A stretch of DNA of 64,000 nucleotides from Hirudinaria manillensis (GCA_034509925.1 CM067538.1:7701778-7765777); one strand, 5' to 3'. Positions 12,126 through 57,399 are shown, counted from the stretch's first letter. Numbers and translations are program-made. Notes: generated by a model not told the origin, from the letters alone.

Positions 12126-14270
12126 ATGGAGTTACTGCTACTACTGATGTGTTTTGGAGTCGTGGACGGGTAACATTTAATGCCCGCCATCTTAGTCTTA
12201 GGTCTTAGACTCTTAGGGATGTGTTTACGACGATGAGAAATAGTAATTATTCTTTCAAAATAATATGTCTATTAATTGCCCGGAGAGATGTGCTTACGAT
12301 GCCTGTATTCGTTAAATTAACTCGTGTTTGTTAATTGGGCTCCTAATCTAGAGTTTATTTTATTTATTCATTTATTTATTCATTTATTTATTTATTTATT
12401 TCAACATTTAAACATACGTAAACTTTGTAAAGGAAAGATGACTTACAAACCGAAATACACCTCGTACCCATGTCAAACGGTTTGCTGATCTACCTGAACA
12501 ACGCTACTAAGGATGTTGGCAAAGCATTCATGGAGCAGGCCGCCCATACGAGGATGAACGTATGGAAAGCGTAACAATGAAATATTAGTAATACACAAAT
12601 TAATCAAATAATAACATAATAAATAACATAATAAATATTAAATAATTATAAATAAATTATTCGTATTAAATAATTTGCACTTAGCAATAACTTGAATGGA
12701 GTCCTTTTCATCCTGACAGACCTTAGTCTACATCGGCAAGATGTGGAGTAAAGATTCAGACATATTCCATGTTCGAATTCCATTTGATAGCAGTCTGTAC
12801 AACAAGAGGCTAGTCACGAACTTGATCTACGGTACTGTAACGTTCAAATGCGGGACGCTCCAGCCATCATCGATGAGAGGTTTATCCTTAAGCATGGCCG
12901 ATAGATCATCCAATACAGACAAACACTTTAAATTCACATTTGCCCATTTTGAGTTCATGGCGAGGCTATGGTTGCTCGTCGGATTTGCCATTGCTGACCC
13001 GAAACTGACCCTCGGCCAGCAGCCCATCGCGAATTGAGCATCATTTTTACAGAAGCTGTTCGTTGCATTTTTGGCCGTAAGCCAAGTCGATTTTACTTTG
13101 CAGAGGAATGCGAGTCAATGAATTCTGATCTGATGAAAGGTTTAACTACATGTTTCGTCAAGAACGAAACCAAAGAGGTACTGATGGAAATAGTGTGCAC
13201 AGAGTGTCTCGCGATGCTAGCCGCCATAGCCAGCACTTCTGAGAGAGGTCACATACTCGTAACTATGTCGGATTCAGATAAAACGGTATCGGACTACCAC
13301 TTAAAATTGGGTGAGCATCTCAAAACATTCATAAAACCGAGAAATTTAGGCCTTTCTATGTTCGTCGTGAGCGATATCGTGCCATTTTCTGATACATGTG
13401 TGTACTTTTTATTGGAAATGATTATTAATTAATAATTTCTTAATAATAATTAACCCTTGAACCACCAGAAAGAAGTAGCGGTTCTTTTTATCAGAGCGTG
13501 GGAATCCATTCTAAATACTTTTGGTGTCTGTTTGGTGAACTAACCTAGATAGATATGTTTTAGACAGCTACGTTAACATTCTTGAAGGTGAGCATTACAC
13601 CGTGGATATTTCTCCTGAACCAGAAAAAATAGAAGCAGTCATGTCTATGAAAAGCTCGGTCGAGATAAAAAACGGTTTTATACCTTATCATAGTTAGTCC
13701 GATGTCAACAAATTCATGTTGTTATAATTTAATAATTTTATAAAGGTTCATTAGAAGTTTAATTCAATAAATCGATGTCATTCCTTGTCATTTTTTTTGC
13801 TTTCATTAAAGTTTGTCTTGCCTTTAGATTTCTTGTTGCGTCTGACTTACTCACCGACGAAAATCAGATACGCCAGGGACGAATACCTTGTGTCCGATCT
13901 CAGTGTCGATGCAAACCCTTGGAGAGAATATTATAATCTCAATTTCGGGGATCTGCTAAGAATAAATCTAACTTTACGTATAGCATACAATTCCAAATTC
14001 ATCTTAATACTGGAAAGTGGAGGCGGTCTTATCATCGCTTCGAAGCCCTACCAGATGTAAACACGGTTTGCTTTCGCTGGATAATATGGATAATATGAAT
14101 ATAATTTATAATAATCTCGGTAATAATTTTATTATAATTTATTATTATTATTATTATTATAAATTTTTCAGTATAAAAATGACTTTTTAATGAAATGATA
14201 AAATTCGGATCCGGCATCATCGGGTCCACTTTTAGCATTTGTCAAGCGGTCAGAAAAAATAAATAAAATT

Positions 14271-14342
<72 letters not shown>

Positions 14343-14955
14343 CTAATTATGGTTAAATCTTTCAGCATAGAAGTAAAGAAGGCCGAAGAAAAGGAAGTGA
14401 TATTCGTCATGGGTCCGGATAGGAACAACATTCCTAGGTTTGGATGTATCAAGATCAGGAAATACCCGGTGGGATCGTTGGTCTGGAAATATTTGTTCGG
14501 GGCAGAAGGTTCCGGAGTAAGTTCAATACATTTATATTAGAAAACGTAACTAATTACGTTAGGCCTTGAAGACGTTAATTTTGGTCGAATCCAAAATACA
14601 AATATTTTGTATTTGCCGATCTGGTAACCTCTAAAGGTATTTTCACCGTAACACTTTTTTTTTTTTAAAGTCAGACAATATGGGTCGACTCGTTCATCCT
14701 TCGATGGCACTTGGAGATTTGGATGGTGCCGACGTATTGGACCAGGATGGAGCAGACAGCAGAGACTACGGGCTCACCTCTAGAGGTATAGACCATGCCT
14801 TCCCCAGACGGACGTCTAGAAAGAAGACCATTTTGGAACCGGGAGAAGAGGATGTCAGTACGGAGAATTATGAAACTTCTGGTGACTCTGGAAAATGTGC
14901 TCTATTAGCTTTGATTTTCATCTTTCAAGTCCACTTGTTCGTGTGGACTCCATGA
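12126..14955 (+). CDS. Unrecognised secreted, probably GPI-anchored protein (about 450 aa)
   Basis: Eight exons join in continuous phase: 12126-12169, 12433-12559, 12720-12831, 13104-13397, 13564-13674, 13828-14056, 14366-14516, 14671-14955 (1353 nt). The protein starts with a hydrophobic signal peptide (MELLLLLMCFGVVDG). It ends with a Ser/Gly/Asp-rich segment followed by a hydrophobic run to the stop (ALLALIFIFQVHLFVWTP), the layout of a GPI-attachment signal; a C-terminal membrane anchor is the alternative. The middle has N-glycosylation sites (NNAT, KNETK, INLT) and paired cysteines. A dibasic site (PRRTSRKK) precedes the acidic stalk. I recognise no domain. The exon 3 to 4 junction could also use an acceptor near 13050, which stays in phase and would add about 18 codons. 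Unlike its neighbours it matches nothing I know, so it may be lineage-restricted. Confidence 0.72.
14268..14342. repeat. (AAT)n array in an intron of the unknown gene
   Basis: About 75 bp of almost perfect ATA/AAT triplets, ending about 20 bp before the acceptor of exon 14366-14516. It takes the place of a normal pyrimidine tract except for a short TCTTTCAG. Confidence 0.95.
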
Positions 14956-15765
14956 GGTCACGTGTAGAACACGTGCTGGAAAATTCTGGAAATAACTTCC
15001 GGCAGTCGCTAAATGATTGTAAATCATATTAGACGATGATGATGATGATGGTATTTTAAGGGATTAATTTAATTTTAATTAATTTTTGGTGGGATTTTAA
15101 GGATTAATGTGTTTGTGAGACAAATTATTTCAATAGGGAAATATTCAACTGCAGGCAGATTGATAAACGAGGCTGACGATGGATTGACTTTCAATCGAAT
15201 TGATTGAATATCTTTATGTAGGATTTTTTTTTATTATTAAACTTTTTTAAAAATTATATTTAATTTTTAATTCAAAAACGAAATTTAATTGAAAACCTTT
15301 TCATTTTCATTTTAATTTCGTCTGAAATTCATTCGGAAATTCTTAACAGCAATAAAATGTTGTCAAATTAAGGCCAAACTTTTCTGGATCCAATATCGAA
15401 ATAAATAAATAAAATAAATAAATAATAATATTAATAAATAATAACAATAATATTAATAAATAAATAAATAATATTAATAAATAATAAATAATATTAATAA
15501 ATAAATAAATAATAACAATAATATTAATAAATAAATAATAATATTAATAAATAAATAATTAATAACAATAATATAATTAAATAAATAATAATATTAATAA
15601 ATAAATAAATAGTAACAATAATATTAATAAATAAATAATAATATAAATAAATAATAATATTAATAAATAAATGAATAATAATTATTAAATAATAATAATA
15701 TTAATAATAATAATAAAAACTGCAACGAAATAACCACAGCAACATTTAACATTACAAACTCATCA
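14956..15765. other. Convergent 3' intergenic region with AT-rich repeat
   Basis: Spacer between two convergent genes. An AATAAA at 15351-15356 could serve the plus-strand gene. From 15402 to 15716 the sequence is a degenerate array of AATAAATAAT and ATTAATAAATAA units with internal duplications. No coding signal. Confidence 0.7.
15402..15716. repeat. Complex AT-rich array (AATAAAT / ATTAATAA units)
   Basis: Interwoven tri- and tetranucleotide units recur as blocks such as ACAATAATATTAATAA. It looks like a microsatellite that has duplicated in larger segments. Confidence 0.85.
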
Positions 15766-18564
15766 CTAAGCCAGCTTTTCTTTGGAATCGTTGGCACTGG
15801 AAGGGACATGGGATGGCGTGGATGCAACGGTTGCAGCCGCAGTGGAGACAGAACTTCCGGTATCGGCCGTCGTTTCTTCCGTATTTGGTAGCGTATCGCT
15901 GGGGGATTTGGAGGCAGTTTTAGCGGTCCCCAAGGACTCCTTAGGGTTACTGAGCCTCCTGGTCACTGCTATGATGTCCTCTTGTTTTATGTCCAGAGTC
16001 TCGTTGTCTCTGGCCGCGAGCTGGTCGCTAGGTAGCCTTGCTCTTCTATTTTTTTATTTAACAACAGATTTTGTATTTTTTTTTGTTTTTTTTTAAATTA
16101 TTTTATTTAGGTTTAGGTTGGTATTTGAGTGAATTAAAAAGTTTAACCAACATTCCGTCTTCCTTGATTATTTGCCTTTTCTCTTCTGGAATGCTATACA
16201 AAAATGCGTTAAATGAAAATAATTCTGACAATGGATTGTAACTTATGCATTACATTTACATCACGTAGGTTTACATCCAATAGGTAGTGTAGAATAATTG
16301 GTTCCTAACGAAATCCAAACTGACCATTTCCCTCTTGTTATTGAGACGAATGTCATACTCTAACAATTGTTTCAACGAGAGATCAAATGAAAGTAAAATG
16401 AAAGTTACTCGATCCCGCGGGCAGCTCCGAGGAAGCCAGGGTCCTTGAAGAAGGGGAGAGCGGCTTCGGTGTAGGGCATCTGGACGTCTATCACGTCCCA
16501 ATACGGATCCCTTACGAGGGATGGACATTCACCGTGCAAATTGTCAACGATAAGGTAGCTCAGCTTGTGAAATTGTTGGAATAAAAATTATTTAATTTTT
16601 AATTATATTAATAAATCAGTATAAATTAATAATAAAGGTCTGGTAAAATAAATTTACCTTAAAACTTTTGTCTATCATGGGATTGATTTCAAAATCATCA
16701 TCATCTTCACCGAATGGATTAATAAGTTCCTCGGCCACCTATGTGGATCAATTCTTGTAAGGGCTATTTAGGTTAGGAATCTATGATATATTTATATAAC
16801 CTATATTATGATATATTTATATAGCCTATATTATGATATATTTATATAGCCTATATTATGATATATTTATATAACCTATATTATGATATATTTATATGAC
16901 CTATATTATGATATATTTATATAACCTATATTATGATATTACTTAATACCATATTATTACTAATGTTACTTGTGATATTATTTATGTGGTCGCTATTTGA
17001 TTTGGCAATGCAAGTTATCAATTCGTGGGGAAAGGTCTTACAATCTACTGTCTCACCTTGAGCCATCCCATGAAGAATAAATACTGCAGAAAGGTAAAGA
17101 CGGGCACTATGGTCTCTCCCTGGTTGGTTGGTTTTCCTGTGCTTGTGTAAACAGGGATATGCTGTCTGCTTATCAGACAGGATAGGAAAAATATGTAAAC
17201 GGCCAATGTTACCACCTGTTTGGGAGAGAAATGAGAATTAGTGAGTCTGAGCATCATCATGATTGTGATACGGCGGCTCGTCACTAATGATTTTAAAGAT
17301 TTAAAAAAAATAATAATATCATTTATATTTCAAATAAATTGTCAGACAACGTCAGTTGTTACATTGCTCCGATATTATTTTATATTATACATGGTAATGA
17401 CACTAAAGATAATACAAATTATGACTTGAGATGACTGCCTTGTTATTAAAGAAGTGAAATGTCGAAGTTTACAAAGGCTTATATCTACGATGAGACTCTC
17501 ACTTGAGTGTACACAAGGGGTATGTTGATCCAGTCATAGTTGATCATGGCCAGACATTTCCTTCTGAGATTGTTGAGTTCCTAAATGATTGTCAACTTCG
17601 TTGAAATCGTGAAATCGCGTTTAGACAAGATCATGCGCCAAGTTATAAAATATACGTCAGTTTAATAATAGTTATCGATGAATTATCTTCATGTACTCGC
17701 ATCCAGAAGGCAATGAAAAGTGAAATCGTCTTTAATCATGTTTTCTTTCCTGGCCTGAGCGACCAACGTACTCGCCCAGATGAAGGGAACGTAATATTTG
17801 TTGTAATAGGATATTATACTCTCCAAAATTATTCTCTCGGAATTCAGCAAAAATCCTAAAATTTGTAGACATACTTTAGATGATTATAAAAGTCAATTAT
17901 TAGCAATTATTAGTTAAAACAAAGTCCAGTAATTCTTCTAACCAGCTTTCACCATGTGCCTGTAAGAGGGAAATCTCTTCTTGGCTGGCATGCAGATCGT
18001 AACCATTGTCAAGACGCATCCCAGACATCCGTATCTCATGATGGTTCTTCTAACCAGTCGAGTCCTTTCATCGTGGCCCCTGATGTGGGCAGTTACAAAG
18101 AGGGCCAACCTAGTGGTATGAGGCAGGGAATTAAGCTGCTCCCACCACCGCCCAACAACGCAACTGACGTAGAACCCAAGAATGAATGAGACTGGAATGT
18201 TCTCTTGGAAAGTGTTGAAATAATCGAAGAGACCTTCAAACATTCTGAAATTGAACGTCCTACTTTTATCGTCAAAAGTACTAGCAAATGTTGACTGTTT
18301 TTGAACTTACATTTTGAACTCTCTGTTTAATGCCATATGGTAAGTGAGCGCTATCACAGTGTAAGCCATGACATACAAGCACATCGATCTCCATAATAAT
18401 TTATAGACGCTGCCTTCCCATCTATAATCAATTACATAATACATCGATCTTTTAACATGCGATTCATTGAAATAAATTTTATTCAGTGTTCCTTACTTGA
18501 GAAGTAAATTAAGAAATCCGGCGAAAGTAACGGTGTGTATGTAAGAATTGTAAGGCACCGTCAT
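15766..18564 (-). CDS. Bestrophin family calcium-activated chloride channel
   Basis: Exons in transcript order: 18497-18564, 18311-18421, 17943-18244, 17701-17855, 17503-17580, 17057-17215, 16658-16738, 16409-16563, then probably 16148-16185 and 15766-16040. The total is 1422 nt (473 residues) in one frame. Bestrophins are pentameric plasma-membrane or organelle anion channels gated by calcium. Seen: N-terminus [17 protein letters not shown]; neck [11 protein letters not shown] followed by [70 protein letters not shown]. The last is the acidic calcium clasp and is intact. The intron after exon 4 needs a GC donor at 17699-17700. Only the last two exons, a charged Ser/Thr-rich tail, are uncertain. 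An alternative keeps exon 9 in another frame and stops near 16102. The start codon is fixed by the conserved MTV. Confidence 0.93.
16783..16940. repeat. 25-bp minisatellite in bestrophin intron
   Basis: About six near-identical tandem copies of a 25-bp AT-rich unit (core ATGATATATTTATATA) lie between the bestrophin exons at 16658-16738 and 17057-17215. Copies differ by one or two bases, so duplication looks recent. Confidence 0.92.
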
Positions 18565-18904
18565 CTTTTCCAGCCTCAAGCGGAGCAGACGATTTTACCT
18601 ACTTTGGAAATTTGTGGGTGTGGAATAAAATGAAGGACGGATTAATTTATTTTATGTATTTTAAATAAGGAATTATTACAATTTTTAATTGTAAATATAA
18701 AAAATTACCCTTGTCGTAATTCAGGATAACGTGATTAATTTTTTTTTCAATAATTATGAATTGAGTTAGTTATACTTTTTAATATAATAAAAAAATTTCT
18801 TTCCAATCTTTATTTTTGAGTTTCTTTTTCATTTTAAATCATTGCATTGACCATGGAATCTTGTTGTTGTGTAGCCCGCTTGCTTTGACCCGTCCGTTAC
18901 GAAC
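18565..18904. promoter_or_regulatory. Bidirectional promoter interval of bestrophin and TFAM
   Basis: Only 340 bp separate the two start codons, which face away from each other. Both 5' UTRs and any core promoters must share this interval unless an upstream non-coding exon exists. The sequence is AT-rich with a GC-richer patch near 18870-18900. No specific factor site is claimed. Confidence 0.6.
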
Positions 18905-21305
18905 ATGTTGGTATTTGGGCGTCTAGTAAGCCTCAGTAGGACTTTCGGGACGGCTTGCTTTCGTCAGCAATATTGGTTGTTTTGATTTTCAAAAAGTTTT
19001 TGAAATTATACCATTTCTATACGTATCCTTTGCTCACGAAACAGTTATTAACTGATAAACGTAATGAAATGAATCCTTTTTATGATATGCAGCCATGCTT
19101 CTCCACTAAGTTCAGTTTTTCTAACGAGATGTCTGGCAACTGATGCTACAAACAAGGACTTACCAAAAATTAAAAAGGCCAAAGGACCTTATCTTCAATT
19201 TGCAGATGAGAAAAGAGTAGAGGTTATGAATTCAAATCCAGGTAAGGATAAGTTGGTGGTAGATAGCACAATAGGTAACTCATGCCACTTTAAAGCTGCA
19301 ATTATACATATTTAAATGCTTCACTTCACATGTGTGAGTTCCTGAAATAAAAATGACTTCTCATTGATGCCCAGGCATCAAGCTGACAGAAGTGGCAAGA
19401 ATTGTTGGAAGTATGTGGAAGGGTCTCTCCGAGGAAGAGAAAAAGGTCGGTAGAAATAATTTTTGAAGAATTAGAGGCTACGTTATAAACATCCATTCAA
19501 AATATCTTAAATTGCTATAAAGTGTTCTCTAACTAGCTTAAAACAGACATTGCATAAATCATTGTTTCAGGTCTACCAAGAAAAATTTGAATTAGAAAAG
19601 AAGAAACTCCATCAAGAGCAAGAGGCTATTTTGAATGACCTGACTCCTGAGCAGAAGCAGCAGATGCTGGAAGAGAAGAGAGAGAGGAGGAAGAGGAGGA
19701 AAGACAGAAAACTCAGAGCTGTAAGACACAGATTTTCCTATCTTTTTATTCTCTGTTATAATAGAGTCCAGTCCAATTGAACCACAGAGTGACATGCATA
19801 CATTAACTCTCAAACCACCATGTACCCGGAGAAGTTATGCACCAAATACCGGAGATACAAAGCACTTTTTCGCTAATTGCGGAGAAGGTACCGTCTGCTA
19901 TAAAGAACCGGGAACCATTTGTTGTTGGTTCCAGGGGTTGGTTTGAGGGGTTGACCCACAATGGATCAAACATCTGCCTAAAACTTTGCATTCCCTGATG
20001 CAAATCACATGTCACTTTGGTTTAAAGTAATTTTGTTGAGAAGATTTTCTTAAGATGGATTTTGTGGACCAAATATGGGCAAAAATATGTGTTAAGTAAT
20101 TTTTGTCCGTTTCAACAGTTGAGGAAAAGCCACGACAGGCCTAGGCCAGTGGGTACCAACCCGTTTCTCCTCTACGTGAAGTCTCAGATGCTTGACAGAG
20201 GAGAGGCCAACTTGAAGGCAGGAATTTTATTTGCTTCTGTTTAATCTTCGCTCAATATTAAATAATCTTAATTTCATTGCATTGTGTTCTTGAAATAAAA
20301 ATCTTCATTTATTTTCTGATTATGAATATTAAAATGTTGGTATTACTGTCATCGTGGTTCTGAGGCTGTGAAATGGATAATTTCATTGCAATTATTTTGA
20401 AATTATTTCTATACTGAGTAGAATTTAAAAAGTCACAAAGTCCTTAATTTCTTTTTTTTTTAAATTTTCAGATGTACCTCAAGGGGGCGTCAGACTTCTG
20501 GAAGAAGATGCCCGATGAAGACAAGCAGGTAATATTACGGGCTTATTAATAATAATAATAAAAAAAAACTAATATCGAGTCACTTTCAAAAAGCACTTCG
20601 TCTCTATCGTGCCTTAATCTCGTCCATCTTTTCTTGAATGGAATTGAACTTTTCACGTGACGATCTGATGATTTCATCTCGAATTCCAAGATGGCTTAAA
20701 CACCATAAATGCATTGCGAAATGCACCGAGTTCAGACTTTCTTCTCTTCCGTGCAGCCTTTCGTAGATGAAGCAAAGGCAAACAGCCAGAAGTATCGCGA
20801 GGCTCTCGCCAAGTGGGAAGGAAGGATGCTGATCGAAGGTCACGAAGACCTCATCTCCAGATCGAAACTCAACTTCCTCAAGAGGGTCAAAAGGGTAAGA
20901 ACGAGGTCTTCGATTTGCCGACCTCCAGCGTCGTTCGACATTTCGGGTCATGTGTGGGGGTCAGTTAAAAGTAGGGCATTTGCAGAATTGAATTGAATCG
21001 TATCATAACCGATCGATTGCAGACTTTAAGGTGTGCGCATATGGGATTGCTTGTGATGTCTGGGCATCTTTGTGCTATGACCGATCTTTCTTTACGGACC
21101 GTCTGATGTGTTCAGAAGACCTAAGACCCTGAGTTGACATAATTTCTTTCGTATCCCCCAGAGTACTGTGAGGAAGCCTGCTGTCAAGCACTTGAAACCA
21201 TCTCAAAAGGACAAGGAGCCAGTTGATACCAGGACAATTGGAACACAAACCCCTGAGGACAAGAAAACTCCCAAAAAAACAACTATTGAAAAGAAGACAA
21301 AATAA
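18905..21305 (+). CDS. TFAM: Mitochondrial transcription factor A (two HMG boxes)
   Basis: Eight exons: 18905-18975, 19093-19241, 19375-19445, 19571-19720, 20119-20217, 20472-20528, 20757-20894, 21162-21305. They join in phase to 292 residues (human TFAM has 246). The N-terminus is basic, hydroxylated and free of acidic residues (MLVFGRLVSLSRTFGTACFR), as expected for a mitochondrial targeting sequence. HMG box A starts at KKAKGPYLQFADEKR and includes ARIVGSMWKGLSEEEKKVY. A long charged linker helix follows, then box B (PVGTNPFLLYVKSQM, FWKKMPDEDKQPFVDEAK). A Lys/Thr-rich tail ends the protein. TFAM packages and activates transcription of mtDNA. The intron after 20217 needs a GC donor; using a downstream GT would insert seven residues in the box. 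The AATAAA at 21301-21306 overlaps the stop codon. The first ATG with a targeting-like sequence was chosen as start. Confidence 0.92.
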
Positions 21306-22034
21306 AGTTGTCTGTTGGTACTGTGTCCCAATAATATATCCTAATGTGGTTGGTGTGTGGTTGTACCCAACATTGTATACATTACCAACTTTGATTCATT
21401 CTGTATCTGTTAGTGCTATTATCATCTAATTTCGAGGTATTGATTGCATTTTTTAGTGCAAAGTAGTGGGGACAGCTTTTCTACTGGCCTTTTTTTGTTT
21501 TAATGGAAGATCGGGTAACATGTGCTGAGTGCAGAAGCAGCATTTGTTCCATTTAATTTTGTTTTTCTGAGGTCAACTGGCATAGTTTAAGAACTAGAGT
21601 GGGAAATGGAGGTTGATCCGCCTACTCACGATGGCTGCTGGTACGGCAGGAAGGGGTAATGGTTTAAAAAAAATTTAAAACCTCCAGCTTAAACAACATA
21701 ACGGAGAAGCGCTTTATTCCTTTAATGACTCGAGCGAGAAACAACAGTTTCGATCACCAGTGACACTTAGAAACCGCAATAGACACAAAAAAAAATTTGT
21801 TATCTCAAAAATACTTTTATAAAATCTAAATGAAGCGGAATGGTACGGCCACACACGATCGGAAAAGCGGTCGACATATGGCAGCACGGTGTGGTCGTGC
21901 GCCCATAGCAAAATAGATGATTGAGGAAAAAAGAGGACATGGATCCAAAGTTTGAGGGATTCATGCTTCAAATGCAAACAATTCACGATTAACTTCATGT
22001 TCTCGTAGACGAATGTGGCATAGACGTTGTCCTG
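21306..22034. other. Convergent 3' UTR region of TFAM and the giant PLC gene
   Basis: TFAM ends at 21305 and the minus-strand gene stops at 22035, so the two are tail to tail. A minus-strand AATAAA (TTTATT at 21713-21718) lies about 320 bp beyond the PLC stop and is a plausible poly(A) signal. No separate gene is seen. Confidence 0.6.
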
Positions 22035-54703
<32,669 letters not shown>

Positions 54704-57397
54704 CTGCATCCGGTGGTTAGGTTTAAGTATCCTCAGGATGATCTTTGGTATCATCATCGTCGAATCGTCGTCTTCATCATCGACGTCGTCGTCATCATCG
54801 AAGTCATTATTTCTATTATTATCGTCTTCGTTATTTAAAATCTTAAGTATTAATACATTTTTTCCTGCATTACCGTGATTAATGACTTCCGGGAATTGAA
54901 ATTTTTAAGGAGAATATTTTCTTAATTAGAAACATCCTTCATTTGCCTACGATTCTTCTTCACTCCTTTTCATCTGACAATCCGTAGGCCCCGAGTTCAA
55001 ATCCAGCCTCATGCAATCCATCTTTCGAGAGCAATTTCTTGCAATTTATCCTTTACCAACGGCATGTCCGAAATTTGAAACGTCATATTAACAATCAAAT
55101 GGATTATGTCATTAAACATATAATATGTTATTATTATTATTATTATTTTACGTTATAAAATATATGCTATTAGTATATAATAAATTTTATAGTAATGCTA
55201 ATGTTTATATCATAGCCCAGTAAACACGGCATCAATCTCAACACTAACCCTAATCTTAAACCCATCAAGTCCGCCTTTGAAGTACTGCATAAGAACTGCC
55301 AGCCCGTCCAATCCACCCCCCTCCAAAAAAAAACCGACTATGCAATCGAAAGTGGCTCAGAACCCTTAATGAGATTAGCTCTTTTGTCCTAATCCTATTC
55401 ATTTTCATTTACGCCGTCGAGATTTTTGTGTCGGATTTTCCTACTTTTTTTCTTGTTTCGCTTTCGCTTTTCGTGGTTGAATATTCCGGTCGGTTTCGTT
55501 TTCGCTTGCTTGTTTTTGCTCGACGTTGTTATTAATAGCCTACCTGGAAAAACCGGTTTATAATTACCTAGGTTTCGAATGCCGATCGTTCTGAAATTCT
55601 GAAGATTCTTAAATTTACTTTCTCGTGTTATTACATTTATTATTATTACATTTTTAATGATAAATGTTATTTACTAAATATTCAATTTCCAGTTGATTAG
55701 TGAATAATTCTCTCCCTAATAATCCCGATCTTAAATTCCGAATCGACACTCAAGCTAATAACAGTCAACATAAAAACAAAACATAACAGGCCAAATAAAA
55801 GGACCGAGTGACAGGATTGTTAACACTTCTCATTCTTAAAATCCCCGTGGAACCAGAAAGTTTTTTTTCATCTAAGCTCATGACGACGATGATGATGATA
55901 CCCCTGGACCCCTCTTCGCCTCTGGGGTATCCAGAGGGCGGAATACAGGGGTCTCACTGCGTCGTGGGGTTGAAAAGGGAGTCTAATGCTGATCGATGCC
56001 TTCAAAGTTGATTGGCATCCAGTCGGAGACCTTTGTAGCTTCTTTTTTTCTTTAATATTTCCACATCGCAATTCGATATCTTTTCAGGTCATCAAAAACG
56101 CTGAAAAGGGTGAAGAGCCAGCTGATCGATTGACCGTTTCGTGAAAGCACCAAGAGACCCACCCGATTTCCACCCAATATCTCCTTCCCCTCCCCCAAAG
56201 AACTTCCCACCCTTGGGAAACCACGGAGATCCCTTAATCCAGACCCGCTAACGTAAACAAACTGGCTTAGCTCGAACTGGGCGCACGGACGACGGAGAGA
56301 AGAGACCAAAAAAAAGATGCTGAGGAGGAGGAGGAAGAGGAGCTGGAGGAGGGGGGCAGCAGAACTGAGTGACAGAACGTGGGATGAAGAAGAAAGAGAC
56401 GGGGCAAAGGCGGGCAGCAAAGTATGCCCCAGGCGGCAATAAAACATCATTTGTCGATCATAATTCACGAAGCTTAGGCGCTCAGAAGTTTTACCGGCGC
56501 GTCCGTGGCGCACCGGCGCCCTTGTTCTGGTCTTCTGAGAGCCCCCTGAAACCCCCGAGAATTTGAGAGTGGCATGGGGTGTAAGGTAGGGGTTGGGGCC
56601 TTGTTCGTGCTCGCATGAATTCAGTTTTCGGCGATCACTATCAGCATTGAGGCCCGGTTGTGATGATATCGCGATGGTGTAGATAACAATAGTCGTGTTA
56701 ATGGTGGTGATGATCAGATGATAATAATCTGTATAATGTTGGTGCTGATAATGATGATGGTGATGGTGATGATGATGATGAAGCTCTTCCACTCGGAACG
56801 ACTCTCATAAAAATTCATCATCAACCGTCGATCAATTCACCCACCCACACATCCAACCACCCACCCACGTGGACATCCGTTACCCACACGTCCGTATATC
56901 CATCCATCTATCCATCATCTGTCCATCCATCAATCCATTAACTTGTAGTAGGCCCTCCATCCGCTGTTCACTCAGTCATTCCAAGAGTGGATGGAATTAG
57001 ATTTCGCGGTAAATTATCTCCTGATATGGAATAAATAATTTTATTGAATTTTAAGAAAAAAAAAAGTGTGACATTTAAAATTAATTTAGTTGTAATTACG
57101 TGATATTTAAACGTTTATTTGAAATTAAAGTAACGTTTATAATTAATTTATAATTAAAATGTGACGTTTAAATATTTATTGCTTCGCGGTTAAGAAATAA
57201 TTTTCGTTCCTAAAAGATGAAAATTTTCTTTAATTTAACCATAAATTTGAAAAAAATAATAAGATGTGTAAATATGTTGTCCGAAATTTATGCAATTATT
57301 ATTATAAATATCAATATTAATTAAGATATTTATTGGATATAAGAATAATTAACAATTGAAATATTTGTATTGTGTACTTATAAATATTTCTATTTCT

Positions 57398-57399
<2 letters not shown>

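Noticed and set aside
12741..13037. Read-through open frame after exon 3 of the unknown gene
   Set aside because: A GT donor at 12832 and acceptors at 13050 or 13103 rejoin the downstream frame, while reading on ends at a stop, so I favour an intron.
56052..56792. 246-codon minus-strand open frame upstream of the giant gene
   Set aside because: His-rich start comes from a CAT repeat and the rest is Ser/Leu-rich without recognisable motifs; no splice connection to exon 1 was found.
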